The position numbers and the translations under genes were made by a program. 25,208 nt of DNA from JANPEF01 sp031413115. GTDB taxonomy: Bacteria; Eisenbacteria; RBG-16-71-46; DASYSL01. Below, piece after piece: positions 1-8,107 of the stretch (positions are counted from its first letter, which is position 1; the number at the start of each line of letters is the position of its first letter). Under the pieces are notes generated by a model. It made no database searches. It was not told where the DNA came from and saw only the letters and a list, made by a program, of their open reading frames with translations. The DNA lies in NCBI GenBank assembly GCA_031413115.1, contig JANOEH010000020.1:1-25208 (forward strand), written 5' to 3'.

Positions 1-198
1 GCCGAGGGCACGCTCGCGCCCGGCTACGCGGCCGACGATGGTGCGGCGCTCGTCTTCGCGGACACGCGCTTCGTCGAGGCGGTGAGCTTCCGTCCGGGTG
101 CCGGCGCGTACCGCGTCGAGCCCGCCGGCCCGTCCGGCGCCGAGACCGCGCCCACCGCGCACGAGGCCGCGCTGCCCACCCGCTCGCTGGTCGCCTGA
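1..198 (+). CDS. C-terminal end of a peptidase E-like (S51 / class I glutamine amidotransferase-like) protein, partial
   Basis: The first 198 bases read open in frame 1 and end at TGA 196-198. The 65 visible residues contain GYAADDGAALVFADTRFVEA followed by an SFRPGAGAYRVE stretch and end in LPTRSLVA. This is the C-terminal pattern I know from the peptidase E / Type 1 glutamine amidotransferase-like family (PF03575), which cleaves Asp-X dipeptides or acts as a cyanophycinase-like serine peptidase. The catalytic Ser/His region lies outside the window, so activity cannot be judged. The stop is only 4 bases before the next start on the same strand, so the two genes are probably cotranscribed. 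Family assignment rests on a short tail. Confidence 0.6.
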   Translation, partial: AEGTLAPGYAADDGAALVFADTRFVEAVSFRPGAGAYRVEPAGPSGAETAPTAHEAALPTRSLVA

Positions 199-202
199 CG
201 CC

Positions 203-1513
203 ATGCTCCTGCTCGCGCTGTTCCTCGTCGCGCTGAACGGCTTCTTCGTCGCCACCGAGTTCGCGCTCGTCAAGGTGCGAGCCACCCGCCTGCGCCAGCT
301 CGCGCGGGCCGGAAACACGACCGCCGCGGCGGCCGAGAAGATCGTGGGCCAGCTCGATGCCTACCTCTCGGCCTGCCAGCTCGGGATCACGCTCGCCTCG
401 CTGGGCCTTGGCTGGGTCGGCGAGCCCGCATTCGCGGGGCTGATCGAACCCGGCCTGGCGAAGCTCGGCCCGTGGGCCGAGCCACTCGCACACGGCATCG
501 CCGTGACCGGCGCGTTCCTCGTGATCACGGTGCTGCACATCGTCGTCGGCGAGCTGGCACCCAAGAGCCTCGCCATCTGGAAGCCCGAGGAGACGACGCT
601 CGCCGTGACGCGACCCCTGCAGGCGTTCTATCGCCTGTTCTACCCGTTCATCACGCTGCTCAACGGCGCGGCACGCGCGCTGCTGGCGCCCTTCGGCGTC
701 ACCGCCGCCGGCAGCGAGGGCCAGCACACCGAGGAGGAGGCGCGCATGATCCTCGCCGAGTCCCTCGCCGGCGGGCGCGACCAGGACACGCGCCGCCACC
801 TGGTCGAGCGCGCCTTCGAGTTCACGCGCAAGCGCGCGCACCAGTTCATGGTGCCGCGCGCCGACATCGTGGCACTCGACGTCACGTTGTCGCTGGCCGA
901 GAACCTCGATGCGGCGCGGCGCATGGGCTTCACGCGTTACCCACTGGTGCGCGGAGCGCTGGATGACGTGCTGGGAATCGTCCACATTCGCGACCTGACC
1001 GCGGGCGCCGGGCGGCTCGACACTTCGGAGGATCTGGTGCGCGTCGCGCGCGAGCCGCTGTTCACCCCCGAGGCCTCGCCCGCCGACGTGCTGTTGCGCC
1101 AGTTCCAGTCGCGACGCCTGCACCAGGCGATCGTGGTCGACGAGTACGGCGGGACGAGCGGGCTGGTCACGCTCGAGGACCTGCTCGAGGAGTTGATCGG
1201 CTCGGAGATCCAGGATGAGTTCGACGCCGGCGAGGCCGCGCCGGTCATCGCGCTGGGCGGCGCTGCCTACAGCGTCGCCGGCGGCTACGCGCTGGCCGAC
1301 CTGGTCGGCCTGCTGGAGTTGCGACTCGAGGATCCCGACGAGGCGGTGACGGTGGGTGGCTACGTGCAGAACCGCCTGGGCCGGATCGGCCGCGTCGGCG
1401 ACGTCGTGGCGCTTGGCGACGACCATGCGCTGCGCGTGCTCGAGACACGGCAGCGGCGGGTCATGCGGGTGTGGGCGGGGCCGCCCGAGATCGCGACCCC
1501 CGAGTCGAACTAG
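203..1513 (+). CDS. CNNM/DUF21-CBS-CorC domain membrane protein (hemolysin C / CorC family)
   Basis: Membrane protein of 436 aa in the CNNM family, linked to Mg2+/Co2+ efflux or divalent ion homeostasis and often annotated as hemolysin. The start is the ATG at 203, where the protein opens directly into a hydrophobic helix (MLLLALFLVALNGFFVATEF); an in-frame ATG at 98 lies inside the preceding gene and encodes only an Arg/Pro-rich shadow. Order of parts: a transmembrane DUF21 domain with about four hydrophobic segments (residues 1-180) including HIVVGELAPKSLAIWKPE, a CBS pair (about 205-325) including VVDEYGGTSGLVTLEDLLEE, and a CorC_HlyC domain (about 345-430) with VGGYVQNRLGRIGRVGD. Length fits the family. 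Its stop codon overlaps the stop of the convergent aminopeptidase gene in the tetramer CTAG (1510-1513). The transported ion is not shown by the sequence. Confidence 0.9.
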   Translation: MLLLALFLVALNGFFVATEFALVKVRATRLRQLARAGNTTAAAAEKIVGQLDAYLSACQLGITLASLGLGWVGEPAFAGLIEPGLAKLGPWAEPLAHGIAVTGAFLVITVLHIVVGELAPKSLAIWKPEETTLAVTRPLQAFYRLFYPFITLLNGAARALLAPFGVTAAGSEGQHTEEEARMILAESLAGGRDQDTRRHLVERAFEFTRKRAHQFMVPRADIVALDVTLSLAENLDAARRMGFTRYPLVRGALDDVLGIVHIRDLTAGAGRLDTSEDLVRVAREPLFTPEASPADVLLRQFQSRRLHQAIVVDEYGGTSGLVTLEDLLEELIGSEIQDEFDAGEAAPVIALGGAAYSVAGGYALADLVGLLELRLEDPDEAVTVGGYVQNRLGRIGRVGDVVALGDDHALRVLETRQRRVMRVWAGPPEIATPESN

Positions 1514-2901
1514 ACCGGCAGCGCCGACCTCTCGCGCTGAAGCCCGCGGGCGCGCGCCGCCTCGATGTCGGCGACCGTCTTGAGCGCGGCCGCCGTGAGG
1601 TTGAGCGAGCCGCCCTCGGTGACGACGAGGTCGTCCTCGATGCGGATGCCGATGCCGCGGTACTGCGGGTCGTACGCCGGGCCGCCGTCGCCGAAGTAGA
1701 GCCCCGGCTCGACCGTCAGCACCATCCCCGGCTCGAGCGGACGCGACTTGCCCTTGCCGTCGACGTACAGCCCGACGTCGTGCACGTCGAGCCCCAGCCA
1801 ATGACTCGTCCGGTGCATGTAGAAAGGCTGGAACGCCTTCTGCGCGATCAGTTCCTCGGCCCGGCCCGCCAGGACGCCGAGGGACACGAGCCCTTCGACC
1901 AGCGTCGTCAGTGCCGCGTGGTGCACGTCGTCGAACAACGCACCCGGACGGATCACGGCGATCGCCGCTTCCTGTGCGGCGAGCACGATGTCGTACGCCG
2001 CGTGCTGCGCGGGAGAGAAGCGCGCCCCCACCGGGAATGTGCGCGTGACGTCGGCGGTGTAGCCCTCGACTTCGGCGCCGGCGTCGATGAGCAGCAGGTC
2101 GGTCGCGGTGAGGCGCGACTCGTTCTCGGTGTAGTGAAGAATCGTCCCGTTGACGCCGCCGGCCACGATCGAATTGTAGCCGGGCGCCTTCGCACCGCGG
2201 GCGCGGAACACGTAGTTGACCAGTGCCTCGACCTCGTACTCGTACAATCCGGGACGCGTGCCCTCGAGTGCCGCGTTGTGCGCCTCGGAGGTGATGTCGC
2301 CCGCGCGCTGCAGCAGGGCGATCTCCTCGGCGGTCTTGTGCAGGCGCGCCTCGTGCGTGAGCATCGCCAGCTCGGCGACGTTGGAAGGCCCCTTGCCCGT
2401 GCGTCCGCGCACGCGCCGGGATGCAGCGAGCCAGGCGTCCATCCGCCCGTTGAACGCGCGCTCGATCCCCGGTGTCCACCAGAGTGTCGGTGACGTCTCC
2501 AGGTACTTCGGAAGGACGCCATCGAGTTCCTCGATGGAATAGGTCGCATCGGGACCGAAGTCGCGCAGCGCACCCTCGACGCCGGCCCGGCGGCCGTTCC
2601 ACGTCTCCTTCTCGGGATCCCGCGGACGGACGAACAGCACGAAACGATGCTCGGGATGCGTGTCGGTGAACACCGCGACCGTGTCGGGCTCGGCGAAGCC
2701 GGTCAGCCACCACAGGTCCGAGTCGGGGCGATAGGTGAACTCGGTGTCGTGCGAGCGGGTCTGCTCGGGGTTCGAGCGGACAACGGTCACGCCCCCGCCC
2801 AGCGCGGTCATGCGGGCCAGCACGGCCTCGCGGCGCGCGTGGAACGTGGCGCCGGGCAGGCGGCGGATCGGCTCGTGGGTCAGCACCGGCTCGAGGTTCA
2901 T
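1510..2901 (-). CDS. pepP: Xaa-Pro aminopeptidase (peptidase M24B, PepP type)
   Basis: Cytosolic metalloaminopeptidase of 463 aa that removes an N-terminal residue preceding proline. The N-terminal AMP_N domain (about 11-145) contains FTYRPDSDLWWLTGFAEPD. The C-terminal pita-bread domain has all five expected dinuclear metal ligands: D273 (LLLIDAGAE), D284 (YTADVTRTF), H367 (RTSHWLGLDVHD), E398 (LTVEPGLYF) and E422 (GIRIEDDLVV), with family-like spacing. The start is ATG 2901-2899, preceded by GGAG nine bases upstream. The open frame continues far upstream, but only as antisense shadow of the E1 gene. The gene lies 35 bases downstream of the E1 stop on the same strand and is probably cotranscribed with it. 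Its stop overlaps that of the facing CNNM gene. I see no lesion. Confidence 0.93.
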   Translation of the reverse strand: MNLEPVLTHEPIRRLPGATFHARREAVLARMTALGGGVTVVRSNPEQTRSHDTEFTYRPDSDLWWLTGFAEPDTVAVFTDTHPEHRFVLFVRPRDPEKETWNGRRAGVEGALRDFGPDATYSIEELDGVLPKYLETSPTLWWTPGIERAFNGRMDAWLAASRRVRGRTGKGPSNVAELAMLTHEARLHKTAEEIALLQRAGDITSEAHNAALEGTRPGLYEYEVEALVNYVFRARGAKAPGYNSIVAGGVNGTILHYTENESRLTATDLLLIDAGAEVEGYTADVTRTFPVGARFSPAQHAAYDIVLAAQEAAIAVIRPGALFDDVHHAALTTLVEGLVSLGVLAGRAEELIAQKAFQPFYMHRTSHWLGLDVHDVGLYVDGKGKSRPLEPGMVLTVEPGLYFGDGGPAYDPQYRGIGIRIEDDLVVTEGGSLNLTAAALKTVADIEAARARGLQRERSALPV

Positions 2902-2936
2902 CGCGCTGTCGGCTCCGGATTCGGGGGATTGGGTGA

Positions 2937-5081
2937 CTAGTACGCCGCAAGCTTGCGCGCGGCCGCGACCAGGTGGTCCTTCTGCGGCAGGATGATGTCC
3001 TCGAGCTGCGGCGAATACGCAACCGGGCAATCGAGCGCGCCGAGCCGCTCCACCGGAGCGTCGAGGAACTCGAAGCACTCCGAGCCGATGCGCGCCGCGA
3101 TCTCCCCGCCGAAACCCGCAGTGAGCGAGTCCTCGTGGGCGACGAGCACGCGGCCGGTCTTCTTGACCGAGGCGTAGATCCCGTCCCAGTCGCACGGCGC
3201 GAGCGAGCGCAGGTCGAGCACCTCGCAGTCGATGCCCTCGTCGGCCAGATCGCTGGCGGCGTAGAGCGAGCGCTGGACGAGCGCGCCGTAGGTCACGATC
3301 GTGAGCTTCGTGCCGCTGCGGGCGACCCGCAGCTTGCCGAACGGCACCGTGTAGTCGGGACCGGGGTACGCCGACTTGGCGTACGGCTGGCGGTACAGGT
3401 GCTTGTGCTCGAGGAAGATCACCGGGTCGTCGCAGCGGATCGCGGTGCGCAGGAGGCCCGTCGCGTCCTCGGCCGTGGCCGGAATGACGACGCGCAGGCC
3501 CGGGCAGTGGATGAAGATCGACTCGCCGCACTGCGAGTGATACGGCGCGCCGCCCTTGAGATACCCGCCGTACGCGACGCGAATCACGATCGGCGAGCTG
3601 AAGGTGTTGTTCGAGCGGTAGCGCATCATCGAGAGCTCGTCGCGGATCTGCATCATCGCCGGCCAGATGTAGTCGAAGAACTGGATCTCGACCACCGGCT
3701 TGAGCCCGCGCACCGCCATGCCGATCGCGCGGCCGACGATGTTCGCCTCGGCCAGGGGCGAGTTGAACACCCGCCGGCCACCGAACTCCCGCTGCAGGCC
3801 GTGCGTCAGCTTGAACACGCCGCCCTTGCCGCTGACCTCGGGCAGGACTTCCTCGCGCGACGCGTCGGCGACGTCTTCGCCGAACACGAGAATGCGCGGG
3901 TCGCGCCGCATCTCGTCCTTGAGCGTGCGGTTGATCAGGGTGGCGACCGTGGTCGGCTCGCCGTCGGGCACGGCCTTCGCTTCGAACGCGGGGCCGGTCG
4001 GATCGACCGTCGGCGAGTAGACGAACGACATCACCGTCTCGGGACCGGGCTGCACCTTCTGCTGCGCGATCTTGCCGGCAGCGTCGACCGCGGCCTCGCA
4101 CTCCTTGCGGATCGCCTCGAGGTCGGCCGCCGTGGCCACGCCCCAGGCGATGAGTTGGGCGGGAAAGGTGCGCAGCGGGTCCTTCTCGAGCTCCGAGTCT
4201 CTTTCGGCCTTCGGCCGATACAACGCCTGGTCGTCGGACATCGAGTGCGCGTAGGGGCGGATCACCGTGCCGCGGATCAGGCTGGGTCCCTCGCGGCGAC
4301 GGGCCCGACTCACGGCCTCGCGGGCCACCGCATAGCTGGCGACCGGGTCACAACCGTCCACGTCGAACGTGGCGAGGCCTGGGAAGCCGGCGACGACCGA
4401 CAGGATGTTGGCACCCGGCGTCTGCACCTCGACCGGGACCGAGATCGCATAGCCGTTGTCCTCGACGACGAAGACGACCGGGAGCTGGCGCACGCACGCG
4501 GTGGTCAGCGCCTCCCAGAACTCGCCCTGGCTCGTCGTGCCGTCGCCACACGAGACGAAGACCACCTCGTCGGACTTGAAGGCCCCGTTCTTCTGCGCCA
4601 GCGCGGGCTCGCCGGCGTAGTAGACTCCGGCGTCGGCGCAGCCCACGGCCTGCAGGAACTGCGTGCCGGTGGGCGACGACGAGGAAACGATGTTCCAGGC
4701 CTTGTGGCCCCAGTGCGACGGCATCTGGCGGCCGCCCGAGGCGGGCTCGTCGGCTGCGGCAACGGACTGGCCCAGCATCTCCTCGGGCGTCATGCCGAGT
4801 GCAAGGCACAGGGCGCGATCGCGGTAGTACGGGAAGAACCAATCGTAGGCCGACTTCATCGCCTGCGCGACGCCGACCAGCAATGCCTCGTGGCCGGCGC
4901 CCGAAATCTGGAAGAAGGACAGGTTCAGCTTCTTGAACGTCATGTCCTTGTCGTCGGTCTTGCGGGACGTGTACATGAGGCGGTACAGGCGGAGGAGTTC
5001 GGCGTCGGTGAGCCCCGCGCGTTCGTCGGTGGGTGCGACCGGTCGCAGAGCGGCCTTCTGCTGCGGGGCGACCTTCGCCAT
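2937..5081 (-). CDS. Fused E1 alpha-beta component of a 2-oxo acid dehydrogenase (branched-chain or pyruvate type)
   Basis: Thiamine diphosphate enzyme of 714 aa that decarboxylates a 2-oxo acid and passes the acyl group to a lipoyl E2. The N-terminal half is E1 alpha: SGAGHEALLVG, PSHWGHK, and the ThDP motif GDGTTSQGEFWEA (GDG at 179-181) closing at EDNGYAIS (N209). A linker near 340-375 leads to E1 beta: FGEDVADASREEV, FNSPLAEANIVGRAIGMA, EIQFFDYIWPAMMQI, PYHSQCGESIFIHCPGL and VTYGALVQRSLYAA. Single-chain alpha-beta E1 proteins are known in several phyla and are usually annotated as 2-oxoisovalerate dehydrogenase. No E2 or E3 lies in the window, so the substrate stays open. ATG 5081 has GGAG six bases upstream. 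An extended -10 promoter lies about 60 bases upstream, with GC-rich palindromes at its -35 and near the start site. Confidence 0.9.
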   Translation of the reverse strand: MAKVAPQQKAALRPVAPTDERAGLTDAELLRLYRLMYTSRKTDDKDMTFKKLNLSFFQISGAGHEALLVGVAQAMKSAYDWFFPYYRDRALCLALGMTPEEMLGQSVAAADEPASGGRQMPSHWGHKAWNIVSSSSPTGTQFLQAVGCADAGVYYAGEPALAQKNGAFKSDEVVFVSCGDGTTSQGEFWEALTTACVRQLPVVFVVEDNGYAISVPVEVQTPGANILSVVAGFPGLATFDVDGCDPVASYAVAREAVSRARRREGPSLIRGTVIRPYAHSMSDDQALYRPKAERDSELEKDPLRTFPAQLIAWGVATAADLEAIRKECEAAVDAAGKIAQQKVQPGPETVMSFVYSPTVDPTGPAFEAKAVPDGEPTTVATLINRTLKDEMRRDPRILVFGEDVADASREEVLPEVSGKGGVFKLTHGLQREFGGRRVFNSPLAEANIVGRAIGMAVRGLKPVVEIQFFDYIWPAMMQIRDELSMMRYRSNNTFSSPIVIRVAYGGYLKGGAPYHSQCGESIFIHCPGLRVVIPATAEDATGLLRTAIRCDDPVIFLEHKHLYRQPYAKSAYPGPDYTVPFGKLRVARSGTKLTIVTYGALVQRSLYAASDLADEGIDCEVLDLRSLAPCDWDGIYASVKKTGRVLVAHEDSLTAGFGGEIAARIGSECFEFLDAPVERLGALDCPVAYSPQLEDIILPQKDHLVAAARKLAAY

Positions 5082-5124
5082 CGGGATCTCCGGCAGGAAG
5101 AGGATCGGGGACGGGCCACGGGCC

Positions 5125-5138
5125 CGGCGGACCCGCCG
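5125..5138. repeat. GC palindrome CGGCGG-AC-CCGCCG in the E1/aminotransferase divergent region
   Basis: Two perfect 6-base arms separated by 2 bases. It sits immediately downstream of the E1 promoter -10 hexamer, about where transcription would start, which is a repressor-like position. GC richness raises the chance of a random palindrome. Confidence 0.35.
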
Positions 5139-5168
5139 AGTCTAGCACGCGACTTCGTGGGGCGTCAC
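5139..5168 (-). promoter_or_regulatory. Predicted promoter of the E1 dehydrogenase gene
   Basis: Reading leftward: -35 GTGACG (5168-5163), an 18-base spacer, and an extended -10 TGCTAGACT whose hexamer is TAGACT (5144-5139). The ATG lies about 58 bases downstream of the -10. The same TGCTAGNCT form occurs in front of the phosphatase gene at 6675, which supports a shared sigma-70-type signal. Confidence 0.5.
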
Positions 5169-5172
5169 GCCC
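5160..5172. repeat. Palindrome GGGCGT-C-ACGCCC overlapping the E1 -35 element
   Basis: Perfect 6-base arms around one central base. It covers the predicted -35 of the leftward E1 promoter and lies 24 bases upstream of the rightward aminotransferase start, so a bound protein could affect both genes. This is a candidate operator only. Confidence 0.35.
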
Positions 5173-5195
5173 GGAAGTCCTTCGAGGAACGCACG

Positions 5196-6626
5196 ATGCC
5201 GCTCGATCCAACGCTCGCCGATGCGCTCTGCCCGGTTCACTTGCGGGGGCAGGTTCGCACGCCCCCGCCGGGACCGCTCAGCGCCGCGCTGCTCGAGCGA
5301 ATGCGGGCGGCCGAGGCCCCCGCCGCGCACAACCTGGGCCGCGGTGACCGCCCCCCGGTCTGGTCCCGCGCGAGCGGCGCCCTGGTCGAGGATGTCGACG
5401 GCAACCGCTACCTCGATTTCTCCGCGGGCTTTGGCGCCGCCGCCGTGGGCCACGCGCACCCACGTGTCGTCGCCGCGATTCACGCCGCCGCCGACACGCT
5501 CGTCCACGGCTTCGGCGACGTGCATCCGCACGCGGCGCGCGTCGCTCTCGGCGAGCGCCTCGCCGCGCTCGCGCCATTCGCCGACGCGCGCGTGCTGTTC
5601 GCGCAGTCGGGCGCCGAGGCGGTCGAGCTGGCCTTGAAGACCGTGCGCCTCGCCACGGGCAAGCAAGGCGTGCTTGCGTTCACCGCCGGCTATCACGGCG
5701 TCTCCCTCGGCGCGCTCGCGGTCACCGGCTGGGGCCGCTTTCGCGATCCGTTCGAGGTGGGCGGCGCCGCGCCATCGCGCAGCCGCACGCACTTCGCGCC
5801 CTACGGCCGCTGCTCGCGATGCGACCTGGGCCTCGCCTACCCCGCATGCGGGATCGCCTGCGTGCGCGAGGCGGGCCGCATTCTCGAACACGCCGAGCGC
5901 CACACCGGCGGCGTGGGCGGCATTCTCGTCGAGCCCATCCTCGGTCGCGGTGGCGAGCACGTGCCACCGCCCGAGTGGTTACCCGGCATCGCCGAGCTGG
6001 CGCGTCGCGCAGGGGCGCGGCTCATCGTCGACGAGATCTACACCGGCCTTGGTCGCACGGGGGCTCTCTGGGCGGCAGTCGATGCCGGCGTCACGCCCGA
6101 TGTCGTCTGCGTGGGCAAGGCGCTCGGCGGCGGCATGCCGCTCGCCGCCGTGCTCATGCCCGCCGCCGACGCCGACGCGTGGCAAGCCGCCGCACCCTGG
6201 AGCGGCGAGACGCTGCATGCCTCGACGTTCTACGCGCACCCGATCGCCTGCGCCGCGGCGCTCGCCACGCTCGACGTGATCGACGACGAGGGGCTGGTCG
6301 AACGCTGTGCTTCCGTCGGCGCGCGGTTGCACGAAGGCCTCGCACAGCTTGCACTCGCATATCCGGACCTGGTGCGCGAGGTGCGCGGGCGCGGCATGCT
6401 GGCCGGGCTCGTGCTCGCCTCGTCGGGACTCACGCTCGAGATCACGCACGAGGCGCTGGCCGCCGGGCTGATCGTGCTGCCGGGCGCGCTCGAGGGCGAC
6501 ACGCTCACGCTGTCACCGCCGTGGACGATCGACGAGCGGCAGCTGGCATGGGGATTGTCGGTGCTCGATCACCTGCTGCATGCAAGGGCGGGACACGACG
6601 CTGCGGCAACCGATCCACCTTCTTGA
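5196..6626 (+). CDS. Class III PLP-dependent aminotransferase (4-aminobutyrate / acetylornithine aminotransferase family)
   Basis: Cytosolic pyridoxal-phosphate enzyme of 476 aa that moves an amino group, usually a terminal one, to 2-oxoglutarate. Visible motifs: DVDGNRYLDFSAGFGAAAVG (68-84), FAQSGAEAVELALK (135-148), TAGYHGVSLGALAVTG, the PLP-ring Asp in LIVDEIYTGLGRTG (D279) and the Schiff-base Lys in CVGKALGGGMPLAA (K308). Four Cys (206, 209, 218, 222) in the pattern CSRC-X8-CGIAC match a subgroup related to GABA aminotransferase. ATG 5196 has GAGGA seven bases upstream. It diverges from the E1 gene; a link to branched-chain or GABA-type amino acid breakdown is possible but unproven. A decayed copy of its 3' end lies at 8098-8154. 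The exact substrate is unknown. Confidence 0.85.
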   Translation: MPLDPTLADALCPVHLRGQVRTPPPGPLSAALLERMRAAEAPAAHNLGRGDRPPVWSRASGALVEDVDGNRYLDFSAGFGAAAVGHAHPRVVAAIHAAADTLVHGFGDVHPHAARVALGERLAALAPFADARVLFAQSGAEAVELALKTVRLATGKQGVLAFTAGYHGVSLGALAVTGWGRFRDPFEVGGAAPSRSRTHFAPYGRCSRCDLGLAYPACGIACVREAGRILEHAERHTGGVGGILVEPILGRGGEHVPPPEWLPGIAELARRAGARLIVDEIYTGLGRTGALWAAVDAGVTPDVVCVGKALGGGMPLAAVLMPAADADAWQAAAPWSGETLHASTFYAHPIACAAALATLDVIDDEGLVERCASVGARLHEGLAQLALAYPDLVREVRGRGMLAGLVLASSGLTLEITHEALAAGLIVLPGALEGDTLTLSPPWTIDERQLAWGLSVLDHLLHARAGHDAAATDPPS

Positions 6627-6638
6627 CGCCAGCGGTCA

Positions 6639-6667
6639 TGGACGCATCCGCTTGCGCCTGCTAGCCT
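6639..6667 (+). promoter_or_regulatory. Predicted promoter giving a leaderless phosphatase mRNA
   Basis: Candidate -35 TGGACG (6639-6644), a 17-base spacer, and an extended -10 TGCTAGCCT with hexamer TAGCCT (6662-6667). The ATG begins 7 bases after the -10, the geometry of a leaderless transcript, and no Shine-Dalgarno-like run precedes it. Confidence 0.45.
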
Positions 6668-6674
6668 TCCCGAC

Positions 6675-7922
6675 ATGACTGCGCGAACGACGAGCGATTC
6701 CATCGGCACGCCCACCCGGCACAACGACACGCTGCCCGACCCGAAGCAGTTTTACCGTCGCATCGAGGCCGTGCTCGAGGGGATCCCCACCGGCCTCACG
6801 CTGCGCCCGCTCGCCGAGCGCATCGGCCCGCGCCTGCTCGAGCAGTTCGCAGGCCTGCTCGGCTGGCGCGCCGTCCAGCTCTATGATCGCACGCTCGACG
6901 GGTATCGCCTGTCCCATGCCTGGGGGGACGAAGCGACCTCGATCGCGGAAGTGGTGGCGGCAGCCGCCGCCGACGTGCCCTTCGAGCCCGACGCCGAGCA
7001 TCCCGTGTGGATCGGCCGGACCGCGCTTGGCGTCACCTGGCTGAGCCTCGTCGACGGCGAGCGCGAGACTCTGTTCGCCTTCGGCGACCTCGACACCGCC
7101 CTCGCCGATGCGCCGCTGGATCCTGCCACCATCGAACGGCTCTCCTTCGCCTGCACATGGATCGAGCATGCGTTCGCGCGGCAGGTCCACAGCCGTCGGC
7201 TCGAGAGCACGTTCGAGCAGGCGCGCGCGATCCAGATGAGCCTTCTCCCCGATCCGACCGTCGCGTTCGCCGACTACGACGTGTACGCCGCGTCGGTTCC
7301 CGCAACGGCCGTGGGTGGGGACGTCTACGACTTCACGGCGGTCGACGCCGACACGCTGGGACTCACGATCGCCGACTCCTCCGGGCACGGGCTGCCCGCG
7401 GCACTCCAGGCCCGCGACGTGCTCATCGGCCTGCGCATGGGCATCGAGCGCGACTTCAAGATCCACCGCATCGTCGAGAAGCTGAACAAGGTCATCCACC
7501 GCAGCAGCCTGTCCACGCGCTTCATCTCGGCGGTCACCGGCGAGCTGGAGAAGAACGGCAACTTCGCCTACGTCAATGCCGGACACCCGGCTCCGCTGCT
7601 GCTCGACGAGGCAGGCTTCCACGAACTTTCGATCGGCGGGACGGTCCTCGGGCCACTGCCCGAGGCGACCTACAAGATGGGCTTCGCACACCTCGACCGC
7701 GGCTCGATGCTCGTGCTGTTCACCGACGGCGTGATCGAACGCGGAACCGAGGACGGCGGCGAACCGTTCGGCGAGGAAGGCTTACGGCAGTGGATGCTCG
7801 AGTGGCGAGCTGGTCCGGCAAGGGCCGCAGTCGAGGACCTGCTCGACCGGCTGCGCAAGCACGGCACGCGCCGCGCGTTCGACGATGACGTGACCGTGGT
7901 GGTGGTGCGGAGGCCGGTCTAG
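6675..7922 (+). CDS. PP2C-type serine phosphatase with N-terminal GAF-like sensor region (SpoIIE/RsbU family)
   Basis: Protein of 415 aa. Residues about 30-170 look like a degenerate GAF-type sensor; I see no clear ligand motif. A short linker QARAIQMSLLPDPTVAF (about 182-198), typical of RsbU/SpoIIE phosphatases, leads into the PP2C domain: metal Asp in TAVGGDVYDF (214-219), IADSSGHGLPAAL (232-244), FAYVNAGHPAPLLL, VLFTDGVIERG and the terminal metal Asp region FDDDVTVVVV. These enzymes dephosphorylate anti-sigma-factor antagonists in partner-switching pathways. No antagonist or anti-sigma gene is nearby, so its partner is unknown. ATG 6675 lacks a ribosome-binding site and sits 7 bases after a -10-like element. 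Its TAG stop overlaps the stop of a kynB relic on the other strand. Confidence 0.88.
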   Translation: MTARTTSDSIGTPTRHNDTLPDPKQFYRRIEAVLEGIPTGLTLRPLAERIGPRLLEQFAGLLGWRAVQLYDRTLDGYRLSHAWGDEATSIAEVVAAAAADVPFEPDAEHPVWIGRTALGVTWLSLVDGERETLFAFGDLDTALADAPLDPATIERLSFACTWIEHAFARQVHSRRLESTFEQARAIQMSLLPDPTVAFADYDVYAASVPATAVGGDVYDFTAVDADTLGLTIADSSGHGLPAALQARDVLIGLRMGIERDFKIHRIVEKLNKVIHRSSLSTRFISAVTGELEKNGNFAYVNAGHPAPLLLDEAGFHELSIGGTVLGPLPEATYKMGFAHLDRGSMLVLFTDGVIERGTEDGGEPFGEEGLRQWMLEWRAGPARAAVEDLLDRLRKHGTRRAFDDDVTVVVVRRPV

Positions 7923-8107
7923 TCGCTGCGCAACACCGCTCGCACCGGGCTCGCATCCGCCCCGACCAGCTTCAGCGGTAACGTGACCAGTTCGTATCGC
8001 CCGGGCGCAGCAACCGCGTCGACCGAGAAGGTGTCGGGCCCGACCGGGCGCAGCACGGGCGCGCACGCCAGCTCCCCCGCAGCCTCGGCGGTAAAATTCG
8101 GGACTCG
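7919..8107 (-). pseudogene. Relic of the 3' end of a kynB-like gene
   Basis: This non-genic stretch aligns with the intact kynB 3' end. Bases 7919-8015 match 9491-9587 (about 80% by hand count), and bases from 8016 match from 9666 on (about 77%), fading near 8097-8107. The relic lacks 78 bp of kynB (9588-9665, 26 codons); both edges carry CGACCGC, so slippage between short repeats is likely. Leftward translation stays open and ends in LPLKLVGADASPVRAVLRSD, against LPLKLAGADASPVRAVLRTL in the intact protein. The catalytic N-terminal part is missing, so this cannot be a working enzyme. Homology stops at the stop codon, which shares CTAG with the phosphatase stop. Confidence 0.85.

Noticed and set aside
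2973..5195. Very long open frame on the + strand across the E1 gene, in frame with the aminotransferase
   Set aside because: It is antisense shadow of a clearly conserved E1 protein, rich in Arg/Ala/His, with no family match; the aminotransferase has its own start and ribosome-binding site at 5196.
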